6,145 nucleotides of DNA from Hyphomicrobiales bacterium (GTDB lineage: Bacteria; Pseudomonadota; Alphaproteobacteria; Rhizobiales; Xanthobacteraceae): contig JAPLPC010000242.1 in the NCBI GenBank assembly GCA_026400425.1, positions 1-6,145 of the forward strand. Reading direction: 5' to 3'. Below the pieces are notes generated by a model. That model saw only the letters and a list, made by a program, of their open reading frames with translations. It made no database searches and had not been told where the DNA came from. Shown here piece after piece: positions 1 through 5,611 of this stretch; position 1 is the stretch's first letter; each line of letters opens with the position of its first letter. The position numbers and the translations under genes are program-made.

Positions 1-1224
1 GCCTTATCTGGCTCGACACTGCTGGTGTGGATGCGTGAGTCAGGCGTCGATCTCGGCACCATCGGCCTCTTCGCGCTGGTCGGCACCCCCTACACGCTGA
101 AATTCCTGTGGGCACCGCTGGTCGATGCCCTGCATGTGCCCTTCTTCACCCGCGCCTTCGGTCGCCGCCGCGGCTGGCTGGTGTTTTCGCAATTGCTGCT
201 GATCGGTGCCATCCTGCTGCTGGCATTGACCGATCCCGCACGCTCGCCATTGTTCGTCGCGCTCGGCGCGCTGCTGGTCGCCGCGATGTCGTCGACCCAG
301 GATATCGTGGTCGATGCGTTTCGCGTCGAGAGCCTGCCGGAAAGCGAGCAGGCTGCGGGCATGGCGTCCTATGTGGCGGCGTATCGGATCGGCATGCTGA
401 TCTCCACCGCCGGCATCCTGTTTCTGGTCAGCGCCTTTGAAGGCACCGGTGTCTCGCGCTCCTCGGCATGGATGTGGGGCTATATGGCAATGGCTGCGAT
501 GGTGCTGGTCGGCACGGTGACAGCGCTGGCCGCCACCGAGCCCGAACAATCCGCGCAGGCCGAAGCCGCCACCCGCCAAGAGAGCGCCTTCCAGCGCGTG
601 CTGCACGCCGCCATCGGCGCGTTCTCGGAATTCCTGTCGCGCAAAGATGCCTGGGCGGCACTGGCCTTCGTGGTGCTGTTCAAATTCACCGATGCGTTTT
701 CCGGCACGATGACGGCGCCTTTCGTCATCGATCTCGGCTTCACCCGCAACGACTACGCGGCGATCGTGAAAGGCGTCGGCCTCGCCGCCACGCTGATCGG
801 CGGCTTCGCCGGCGGGTTTGTCGCCCGGCGCTACTCGCTGTCGGCGAGCCTTTGGATCGGCGCGGTGTTGCAGGCGGTGTCGAATCTGGCTTTCGCCTGG
901 CTGGCACTGGTCGGTGTCAATCAATGGGCGCTGGCCCTGGCGATCTCGGTGGAGAATTTCACCAGCGCCATCGGCACGGTGATCTTCGTCGCCTATCTCT
1001 CCGCACAGAATCCGCTGCACACCGCCACGCAATATGCGCTGCTGACGGCACTGGCGGCAGTGGGGCGAACTTATCTCTCCGCCGGTGCAGGCTACGTCGC
1101 ACAGGCGACGGGCTGGCCGCTGTTCTTCGTCATCAGCGTGATTGTCGCGCTGCCGAGTCTGGTGTTGCTGCTCTGGCTGCAACGACGCGGGCATTTTGCG
1201 GCACTAGGCCCGGTTCGGATTTAA
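1..1224 (+). CDS. ampG: AmpG-like muropeptide MFS permease (5' end cut by window)
   Basis: Inner-membrane transporter of the major facilitator superfamily. By family it imports anhydro-muropeptides released during peptidoglycan turnover, feeding cell-wall recycling and, in some bacteria, beta-lactamase induction. The reading frame is open from base 1 and ends at TAA (1222-1224), so 407 residues are visible and the N-terminus is missing. The first in-window Met (31) and a GTG (25) lie inside conserved sequence and are not the start. AmpG-type motifs are visible: PYTLKFLWAPLVD near residues 30-42, the basic cytoplasmic loop FGRRRGW after it, and STQDIVVDAFRVE at about 98-110. The rest is a succession of hydrophobic helices with a polar central loop (about residues 180-205, EPEQSAQAEAATRQES). 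The protein ends soon after the last helix, without a long tail. It converges on the minus-strand block. The family call is firm; the muropeptide substrate is inferred from family, and a relative with another substrate is possible. Confidence 0.88.
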   Translation, partial: ALSGSTLLVWMRESGVDLGTIGLFALVGTPYTLKFLWAPLVDALHVPFFTRAFGRRRGWLVFSQLLLIGAILLLALTDPARSPLFVALGALLVAAMSSTQDIVVDAFRVESLPESEQAAGMASYVAAYRIGMLISTAGILFLVSAFEGTGVSRSSAWMWGYMAMAAMVLVGTVTALAATEPEQSAQAEAATRQESAFQRVLHAAIGAFSEFLSRKDAWAALAFVVLFKFTDAFSGTMTAPFVIDLGFTRNDYAAIVKGVGLAATLIGGFAGGFVARRYSLSASLWIGAVLQAVSNLAFAWLALVGVNQWALALAISVENFTSAIGTVIFVAYLSAQNPLHTATQYALLTALAAVGRTYLSAGAGYVAQATGWPLFFVISVIVALPSLVLLLWLQRRGHFAALGPVRI

Positions 1225-1246
1225 CATCACTCCTGACAGCAATGTT

Positions 1247-1347
1247 CCCTCTCCCGCTTGCGGGGAGGGTCAGGGTGGGGGCAGCCCCAAACGCTGACGT
1301 CACGTGGGGCGCCCCCACCCCGGCCCTCCCCCGCAATAGCGGGAGAG
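1247..1347. repeat. Long GC-rich imperfect inverted repeat in convergent gap
   Basis: The gap between ampG and the convergent minus-strand gene is almost entirely a palindrome. Three nested pairings are exact: CTCTCCCGC (1249-1257) with GCGGGAGAG (1339-1347), GGGTGGGGGC (1273-1282) with GCCCCCACCC (1311-1320), and GCCCCA (1284-1289) with TGGGGC (1305-1310). The segment between the outer two (1260-1272 with 1321-1334) pairs imperfectly. The apex contains the perfect 8-bp palindrome TGACGTCA (1295-1302). Elements with this CCCTCTCCC...GGGAGGG...GGGTGGGG character are widely repeated in proteobacterial intergenic DNA. It could stop transcription in both directions, but neither exit side has a T-run, so it is not a canonical intrinsic terminator. 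Confidence 0.85.
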
Positions 1348-1355
1348 ACGGAGCT

Positions 1356-1799
1356 CTAATTCACCTTGCCCACCAGGCTCCACTTCGTCACCAGCGCTTC
1401 GCTCATTTGTCCGGCCTGCTCGGCGCAGGTGACTTCGGCGATCTTGAACGCCACTTCCTTGCCGACCAGGCGCTTCAGCTGCGTGGCCTGCGCATCGCTA
1501 TCGACGACGATCTCGAACGTCTCCGGCCCGGTCTCGAGATTGCATAGGCCGGCCGGCGGCGGCAGCCGGCGCGGTTCGCTGACCACTTGATAGATATTCG
1601 TGCGCTTGCCCTTGGCATCGCGACTGCGCATGGCGTTGAGCTGGCCCGACAGCACGTCGCCCACCTTCATGTCCTTCGGTGCGGCCGGCTTGGCCGGCAC
1701 CTCTTCGGCCTCGGAGGCGGCATAGGCAACCGTCGTCATCGCGGCCATCACGAGCACCGCGGCGCTGCAAAGCTGCGCCTTGAATCCAGATCGTGTCAT
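1356..1799 (-). CDS. Small exported protein of unknown function
   Basis: I do not recognise this family. The 147-residue protein starts with a Sec-type signal peptide: Arg and Lys in the first eight residues, a hydrophobic stretch of about residues 9-24, and a likely cleavage site AYA|AS after residue 27. A short Ala/Pro/Glu-rich linker follows (28-42), then a compact domain of about 100 residues. The mature protein has two cysteines, C86 (GLCNLE) and C125 (VTCAEQ), which could form a disulfide in the periplasm. There is no lipobox, no transmembrane segment after the signal and no recognised catalytic motif. ATG at 1799 is 15 bp downstream of the recR stop, with an AGGACGGGAC purine-rich stretch between them as a plausible ribosome binding site. 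It is therefore probably co-transcribed as the last gene of the dnaX-ybaB-recR block. That it is a real gene is likely; its function is unknown. Confidence 0.8.
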   Translation of the reverse strand: MTRSGFKAQLCSAAVLVMAAMTTVAYAASEAEEVPAKPAAPKDMKVGDVLSGQLNAMRSRDAKGKRTNIYQVVSEPRRLPPPAGLCNLETGPETFEIVVDSDAQATQLKRLVGKEVAFKIAEVTCAEQAGQMSEALVTKWSLVGKVN

Positions 1800-1814
1800 C
1801 GAATAAGTCCCGTC

Positions 1815-2417
1815 CTAGAATAATGTGCGTTGTCGCATCGCGGCCGACAGCGTGCCTTCATCGAGATAGTCCAACTCGCCACCGACCGGCACGCCATGCG
1901 CCAGACGGGTGACTTTGACATGGGCCTCCTGAAGAAGGTCGGTGATGTAATGTGCTGTGGTCTGGCCATCCACAGTCGCATTCAGGGCCAGGATGACTTC
2001 AGTCACTTCCGGCGCATGCGCGCGCGCCACCAGCGCATCGATGGTCAGGTCGCCCGGCCCGACGCCATCGAGCGGCGACAGCGTGCCACCGAGCACGTGA
2101 TACTTGCCCGGCGCCGCATTGGCGCGCTCCAGCGCCCACAGATCGGCGACATCGGCGACCACCACGATGGTGGTGGGATCGCGCCGCGCATCCATGCAGA
2201 TCGTGCAGGGCGATTGGGTGTCGATATTGCTGCACACCTTGCAGACCTGCACGCGCTCGATCGCCGTCTGCAGGGCACCGGCCAGCGGCGTCATCAACGC
2301 ATCGCGCTTCTTGATCAGATGCAGCGCCGCACGCCGCGCCGACCGCGGACCGAGCCCCGGCAATCGCGCGAGCAACTGGATCAAGCGCTCGATTTCAGGT
2401 CCGGCAACGGAGGCCAT
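1815..2417 (-). CDS. recR: Recombination mediator protein RecR
   Basis: RecR works with RecF and RecO to load RecA onto SSB-coated single-stranded DNA at gaps, in the cytoplasm. The 200-residue protein has the standard length and order: a helix-hairpin-helix (LARLPGLGPRSARRAALHLI, about 16-35), a four-cysteine zinc motif (C59, C62, C71, C74), a Toprim domain (about 82-170) containing ADVADLWALE and GGTLSPLDGVGP, and the hallmark C-terminal HGVPVGGELDYLDEGTLSAA (174-193). The start is ATG at 2417, giving MASVAGPEIERL. The frame stays open upstream to 2567, but that extension runs through a repeat element and matches nothing in RecR. No strong Shine-Dalgarno is visible. The residue aligned with the usual Toprim glutamate (E. 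coli VVESPAD) is Ala here (VVADVAD). The gene follows ybaB after a 177-bp gap and precedes the exported protein by 15 bp. Confidence 0.97.
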   Translation of the reverse strand: MASVAGPEIERLIQLLARLPGLGPRSARRAALHLIKKRDALMTPLAGALQTAIERVQVCKVCSNIDTQSPCTICMDARRDPTTIVVVADVADLWALERANAAPGKYHVLGGTLSPLDGVGPGDLTIDALVARAHAPEVTEVILALNATVDGQTTAHYITDLLQEAHVKVTRLAHGVPVGGELDYLDEGTLSAAMRQRTLF

Positions 2418-2456
2418 GTCAGTTGAAAACCATGATGTGCTTCTGATCGATTGTCT

Positions 2457-2580
2457 GTCCCGGACGCGGTGCAGCGGCCTTGCGCTGCTCCGCAGAGCCG
2501 GGACCGTCGCGTGCTCCGGCGTCTGGTACGGTCCCGGCGCTGCGATGCGGTGTGAAGCACACCGCATCGCGTCCGGGACA
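2457..2580. repeat. Pair of inverted REP-like hairpins (BIME-like)
   Basis: Two hairpins lie in the ybaB-recR gap. Hairpin 1 (2457-2504) is bounded by GTCCCGG (2457-2463) and CCGGGAC (2498-2504), with inner stem GCAGCG (2471-2476)/CGCTGC (2483-2488). Hairpin 2 (2531-2579) is bounded by GTCCCGG (2531-2537) and CCGGGAC (2573-2579), with a perfect 11-bp inner stem CGATGCGGTGT (2543-2553)/ACACCGCATCG (2559-2569) and a 5-nt loop. Hairpin 2 read on the other strand begins GTCCCGGACGCG, as hairpin 1 does, so the two units are inverted copies. The outermost TGTCCCGGACGCG (2456-2468) also pairs exactly with 2568-2580. A spacer of 26 nt separates the units. This architecture matches bacterial interspersed mosaic elements. 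Genome-wide copy number cannot be seen here. Confidence 0.9.
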
Positions 2581-2594
2581 CGAAGAACCCGCCG

Positions 2595-2915
2595 CTAGCC
2601 CAGGCCCATCCCCGGCGGCAGGCCGAGGCCACCGGTCAGCGACTGCATTTTGTCCTGCATGGCGGCTTCCGCCTTGCGGCGTGCGTCACCGAGTGCGGTG
2701 ACCAGCAGGTCTTCGAGGATCTCGACGTCTTCGGGCTTCAGCAGCGACGGATCGATCTTCACGGCTTTCACTTCGGTCTTCGCCGTCATCCGCACCGAAA
2801 CGAGCCCGCCGCCGGACACACCCTCGACCTCCACATGGTCGAGCTCTTCCTGCATCGCCTTCATCTTCGACTGCAGCTGCGCCGCCTGCTTCATCATGCC
2901 GAGAAAGTCAGCCAT
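2595..2915 (-). CDS. ybaB: YbaB/EbfC family nucleoid-associated protein
   Basis: Members of this family are small dimeric DNA-binding proteins (EbfC/YbaB type) associated with the nucleoid; the exact cellular role is not settled. The 106-residue protein has the usual length and layout. It has an N-terminal amphipathic helix (MADFLGMMKQAAQLQSKMKA, 1-20, continuing to about 28), a beta-sheet core with GVSGGGLVSVRMTAKTEVK (32-50) and VKIDPSLLKPEDVEILEDLL (52-71), a second long helix ending at KAEAAMQDKM (81-90), and a Gly/Pro/Met-rich tail (LGLPPGMGLG). ATG at 2915 is preceded by a good Shine-Dalgarno-like AAGGGAAG about 4 nt upstream. The stop is TAG at 2597-2595. It sits between dnaX and recR, the conserved position of this family across distant bacteria, which supports the call. 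Confidence 0.96.
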   Translation of the reverse strand: MADFLGMMKQAAQLQSKMKAMQEELDHVEVEGVSGGGLVSVRMTAKTEVKAVKIDPSLLKPEDVEILEDLLVTALGDARRKAEAAMQDKMQSLTGGLGLPPGMGLG

Positions 2916-2939
2916 CGATCTTCCCTTGGTTTTGGTTGC

Positions 2940-2984
2940 GCATGAGTCGATCCGAAAACCGGGTTGCGGTTATCGGCATCATGC
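2940..2984. repeat. Short palindromic repeat between dnaX and ybaB
   Basis: The 71-bp gap between the dnaX stop and the ybaB start holds a 45-nt hairpin. The outer arms are GCATGA (2940-2945) and TCATGC (2979-2984). The inner arms CCGAAAACCG (2952-2961) and CGGTTATCGG (2967-2976) pair with one mismatch around a 5-nt loop (GGTTG). A GCATGA...CCGAAAACCGG...TCATGC palindrome resembles a repeat type that is very common between genes in rhizobial genomes; that resemblance is from memory, not a search. It may stabilise or process the dnaX-ybaB mRNA. It lacks a T-run, so it is probably not a terminator. Confidence 0.72.
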
Positions 2985-2986
2985 TC

Positions 2987-4858
2987 TCAATCGTCGTCGC
3001 CGAGGTCATCGGCGCCGTCATCGGTAATCAAAGCGTCGTCGTCGCCTTCCGGGATCTCGGGCGCGACCGGATATACTTCCATCTTGGCGCCGGGAAATTT
3101 AGCCAGCACCGCCTGCACGCGCGGATCGGCTTCCGCCAGGCGTGTGCGCTCGTTCTTCTGTTCCTGCGCCTGCGCCCGCAGCGTCGCCTCGCCCTGTTCG
3201 TTGGAGACGATCACCACCCAGCGACGGCCGGTCCACATTTCGAGCTTGCGCGCCAGATCGTTGATCAGCGACCGCGCCGCGGTGCGCTCCATCGCGAGCT
3301 CGAGCCGGCCATCCTCGATACGGATCAGGCGCACGTCGGCTTCCAGCGCGCCGCGCACCATCAGGTCGCGCTTCTGCCCGGCCAATGCGACCAATTCAGG
3401 GAAGGTCGAAATTCTCAGCGCCGTAGCCGGTGCAGCTTCGGCCATGCCGACCTGCGGCCGCGGCGACGGCTCGGCATTGCCACGCTGAATGGTCGGGCCA
3501 CGCGGCGCCCCCGACATGGTCGGCGCCGATGGCGGCGACGCCGTCGGCATCTGGACGAAGGATTGCGCTGACGGCGCATTCAGCGCCGGCATTGCACGAC
3601 CACCGCCATTGCCGATCACCGGCGACGACCCGCCGCCCTGCTCGATCATGCGGATGGCTTCATCGGGCGTCGGCAGATCGGCGACATAAGCGATGCGGAC
3701 CAGCACCATCTCGGCCGCCGCGGCGGGACGCGTTGCGCCCTGCACTTCGGTGATGCCCTTGAGCAGCATCTGCCACATGCGCGACAGCACGCGCATCGAA
3801 AGTTTTGCGGCAAAGTCGCGCGCGCGCAGTCGCTCGGTCTCACCGAACGCCACATTGTCGGCGGTGGCCGGCACGATCTTCACGCGGGTGACGAAATTGA
3901 CGAACTCGGCGAGGTCGCTCAGCACCACGACGGGATCGGCGCCGACATCGTATTGCTCGCGGAATTCCTTGAAGGCGCTGGCGATGTCGCCGCGCGCCAG
4001 CGAATCGAACAGATCGATGACGCGGGTGCGATCGGCAAGGCCGAGCATCTGCCGCACCGCATCGGCCTTCACCACGCCCGCTGCATGCGCAATGGCCTGA
4101 TCGAACAGCGACAGCGAATCGCGCACCGAACCTTCGGCGGCGCGCGCGATGATGCCGAGCGCTTCCTGCTCGACCTCGACATTTTCTTTGCCTGCAATGT
4201 TCGACAGATGCGACATCAGCACGTCGGCATCGACGCGGCGCAGGTCGAAACGCTGGCAGCGCGACAGCACCGTGATCGGAACCTTGCGAATTTCGGTGGT
4301 GGCGAACACGAACTTCGCGTGCTCCGGCGGCTCTTCCAGCGTTTTCAGAAATGCGTTGAAGGCGGCCGTCGACAGCATGTGGACTTCGTCGATGATGTAG
4401 ACCTTGTAGCGCGCCGATGACGGCGCATAGCGCACGCTGTCATTGATCTGGCGGACATCGTCGACACCGGTATGCGACGCGGCGTCCATTTCCAGCACGT
4501 CGATGTGCCGGCTTTCCATGATGGCCTTGCAGTGGATGCCATGGCTCGGCATCTGGATGGTCGGCCCTTTGACGGAGCCATCGGGCAAGTCGTAATTCAG
4601 TGCCCGCGCCAGAATGCGCGCGGTGGTCGTCTTGCCGACTCCACGCACGCCGGTGAGAATCCAGGCTTGCGGAATCCGCCCGGTCTCGAACGCATTCGAG
4701 ACGGTGCGCACCAGGGCTTCCTGGCCGATCAGATCGTCGAAATTTCCCGGCCGGTATTTGCGCGCCAGCACCCGATAGGGCGTCGCCGCGGCAGAAGTGT
4801 TCATCGCGAAGCCGGCCTGGGCGTCATCATCGGAAGGGGGCATGCCGGCATCGGTCAT
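2987..4858 (-). CDS. dnaX: DNA polymerase III subunit gamma/tau (clamp-loader ATPase)
   Basis: ATPase subunit of the clamp-loader complex, which opens the beta sliding clamp and, through its C-terminal part, links polymerase and helicase at the fork. The start chosen is ATG at 4858 (MTDAGMPPSD), giving 623 residues. ATG at 4804 (MNTSAAATPYRV) is an alternative; neither has a strong Shine-Dalgarno. Visible motifs are the N-terminal YRVLARKYRP (28-37), Walker A GVRGVGKTTT (70-79, K76), Walker B VYIIDEVH (153-160, D157/E158), sensor 1 FATTEIRKVP (185-194), the SRC motif at 199-201, and sensor 2 GSVRDSLSLFDQA (243-255, R246). A collar-like helical domain follows to about residue 406. Then come a Gly/Pro/Ala-rich linker (about 407-478), a C-terminal tau domain (about 480-600) and a strongly acidic tail. 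The zinc-ribbon region between Walker A and B keeps a single Cys (C110) instead of the usual four. It lies downstream of ffs and upstream of ybaB. Confidence 0.98.
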   Translation of the reverse strand: MTDAGMPPSDDDAQAGFAMNTSAAATPYRVLARKYRPGNFDDLIGQEALVRTVSNAFETGRIPQAWILTGVRGVGKTTTARILARALNYDLPDGSVKGPTIQMPSHGIHCKAIMESRHIDVLEMDAASHTGVDDVRQINDSVRYAPSSARYKVYIIDEVHMLSTAAFNAFLKTLEEPPEHAKFVFATTEIRKVPITVLSRCQRFDLRRVDADVLMSHLSNIAGKENVEVEQEALGIIARAAEGSVRDSLSLFDQAIAHAAGVVKADAVRQMLGLADRTRVIDLFDSLARGDIASAFKEFREQYDVGADPVVVLSDLAEFVNFVTRVKIVPATADNVAFGETERLRARDFAAKLSMRVLSRMWQMLLKGITEVQGATRPAAAAEMVLVRIAYVADLPTPDEAIRMIEQGGGSSPVIGNGGGRAMPALNAPSAQSFVQMPTASPPSAPTMSGAPRGPTIQRGNAEPSPRPQVGMAEAAPATALRISTFPELVALAGQKRDLMVRGALEADVRLIRIEDGRLELAMERTAARSLINDLARKLEMWTGRRWVVIVSNEQGEATLRAQAQEQKNERTRLAEADPRVQAVLAKFPGAKMEVYPVAPEIPEGDDDALITDDGADDLGDDD

Positions 4859-4995
4859 CGAGAAATCCGCAATGTGTTGTCTCAAGAGGCCGGTTTGCGG
4901 AACATCTGGCGGATCGACTGGCAAAACATGGATTTTCTGCCGGGACACCGCCTGCCCACCGGGCAATCCGGCGATGCGCCGAATTTGCTCGATAA
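4859..4995. other. Gap between SRP RNA gene and dnaX
   Basis: This stretch of about 137 bp lies between the 3' end of ffs and the chosen dnaX start, both on the minus strand. It must hold either the dnaX promoter and leader or a processing region if ffs and dnaX share a transcript. A small perfect stem TGCCC/GGGCA with a 3-nt loop lies at 4953-4965. On the minus strand just after ffs there is a short T-rich run (TTGTTTTAT, within 4990-5002) that could help end ffs transcription, but it lacks a clear adjoining stem. I could not identify a convincing promoter. Confidence 0.35.
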
Positions 4996-5092
4996 AACAA
5001 GTAGGAGACTGACGAGCGACCCGATCCGGATCTCGTTAGGGCTGCTACCTTCCGGTCCTGACCCGATTGGCGAGTGCTCCGTGTTGCCGCAA
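4996..5092 (-). ncRNA. ffs: Signal recognition particle RNA, bacterial small (4.5S) type
   Basis: This RNA binds Ffh to form the SRP, which targets nascent membrane proteins to FtsY and the Sec translocon. On the minus strand the domain IV hallmark is exact: GTCAGGACCGGAAGG followed by TAGCAGCC (5062-5040), with a GGAA tetraloop (5053-5050) closed by ACC/GGU. The surrounding sequence folds as one long rod, as expected: GGG/CCC flanks the Ffh-binding internal loops, then CTCG/CGAG, CGGA/TCCG and an outer GCGGC (5090-5086)/GTCGC (5020-5016) pair outward. Paired segments fix a minimum of 5016-5090; the outer ends given are estimates from the usual length of about 97 nt. It lies upstream of dnaX on the same strand, its known conserved place, and diverges from the HIT gene. 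Confidence 0.95.
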
Positions 5093-5183
5093 GAAATCGT
5101 GGCGGATGAGCACAAAAGCATGCACCACGGAGTTGTTTGCGCCGCCAGTTCCTGCGACCTTACGCCTCAAATCGAGAGACCGA
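5093..5183. promoter_or_regulatory. Divergent intergenic region (ffs and HIT/nudC promoters expected)
   Basis: This 91-bp region separates the 5' end of ffs (minus) from the start of the HIT gene (plus), so promoters for both directions should lie in or near it. That is inference from gene orientation: I could not find a convincing -35/-10 pair on either strand. A GAGAGA stretch (5174-5179) just before the HIT ATG is a weak Shine-Dalgarno candidate. The 6-bp palindrome GCATGC (5118-5123) is too short to call an operator. Confidence 0.4.
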
Positions 5184-5606
5184 ATGGCCACCACACCCGC
5201 CTTTGAGTTGCACAAACAGCTGCAGCAAGACACCATCGACATCGGCGATCTGCCCCTCAGCCGCGTGCTGGTGGTGAAGGATGCGCATTACCCCTGGCTG
5301 ATGCTGGTGCCGCGCCGGCCTGACATCATCGACATCATTGATCTCGACGAGGTCGCACAGGCGCAGTTGATGACCGAGATCAATCGGGTCGGCCGCGCGC
5401 TGAAAGAGGTCACCCGCTGCGACAAGCTGAATGTCGCCGCCCTCGGCAATGTGGTGCCGCAGTTGCACGTCCACATCATCGCACGCCGCAAGACCGACGC
5501 CGCCTGGCCGCGCCCGGTCTGGGGCGTGATGCCGCCGCTCGCGCATGATGCCGAGGAAGTGCAGCGCTTCATCTCTGAACTCCGTCGCAAGATCTGGCTC
5601 GGTTGA
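5184..5606 (+). CDS. HIT-family (histidine triad) nucleotide-binding protein
   Basis: HIT proteins are small cytoplasmic nucleotide hydrolases or transferases that attack the alpha-phosphate of nucleotide conjugates through a histidine. The 140-residue protein has the expected fold signature: an early strand-rich half with LPLSRVLVVKDAHYPWLMLVPRR (about 23-45), a helix DLDEVAQAQLMTEINRVGRAL (about 53-73), then LNVAALGNVVPQ (82-93) leading into the triad LHVHIIAR (94-101). The catalytic middle His is H95 and the last His is H97. The first triad position is Gln (Q93), a variant I recall in this bacterial subfamily. ATG at 5184 is chosen because family similarity begins just after it; the open frame upstream to 5067 overlaps the ffs region and looks non-coding. 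The substrate is unknown. It is followed by nudC after only 5 nt. Confidence 0.92.
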   Translation: MATTPAFELHKQLQQDTIDIGDLPLSRVLVVKDAHYPWLMLVPRRPDIIDIIDLDEVAQAQLMTEINRVGRALKEVTRCDKLNVAALGNVVPQLHVHIIARRKTDAAWPRPVWGVMPPLAHDAEEVQRFISELRRKIWLG

Positions 5607-5611
5607 ATGAC

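Noticed and set aside
40..1194. Long minus-strand open frame (384 codons) opposite ampG
   Set aside because: It is antisense to a clear membrane transporter, has a composition rich in Arg, Gln, His and Asp with no recognisable domain, and is a typical shadow frame of GC-rich coding DNA.
1247..1347. Calling the convergent-gap hairpin an intrinsic terminator
   Set aside because: The stem is long and GC-rich, but neither strand has a T-run after it; it is reported as a repeat with possible terminator function only.
468..1547. Plus-strand open frame spanning ampG, the hairpin gap and part of the exported-protein gene
   Set aside because: It is an Arg-rich out-of-frame translation crossing a palindromic repeat and two real genes; no domain is visible.
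2418..2567. N-terminal extension of RecR by 50 residues
   Set aside because: The extension is translated from the inverted repeat element and has no similarity to RecR; family length and sequence both start at ATG 2417.
2987..4858. Programmed frameshift in dnaX producing a short gamma form, as in E. coli
   Set aside because: I saw no A-AAA-AAG-type slippery run with a following stem in the linker region of the minus strand, so there is no sequence support.
4859..4966. N-terminal extension of DnaX to 4966
   Set aside because: The 36 extra residues do not resemble DnaX N-termini, and this region is better read as the leader between ffs and dnaX.
5067..5183. N-terminal extension of the HIT protein to 5067
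   Set aside because: It would overlap the SRP RNA gene on the other strand, and the residues are unlike the family; ATG 5184 fits the usual HIT length.
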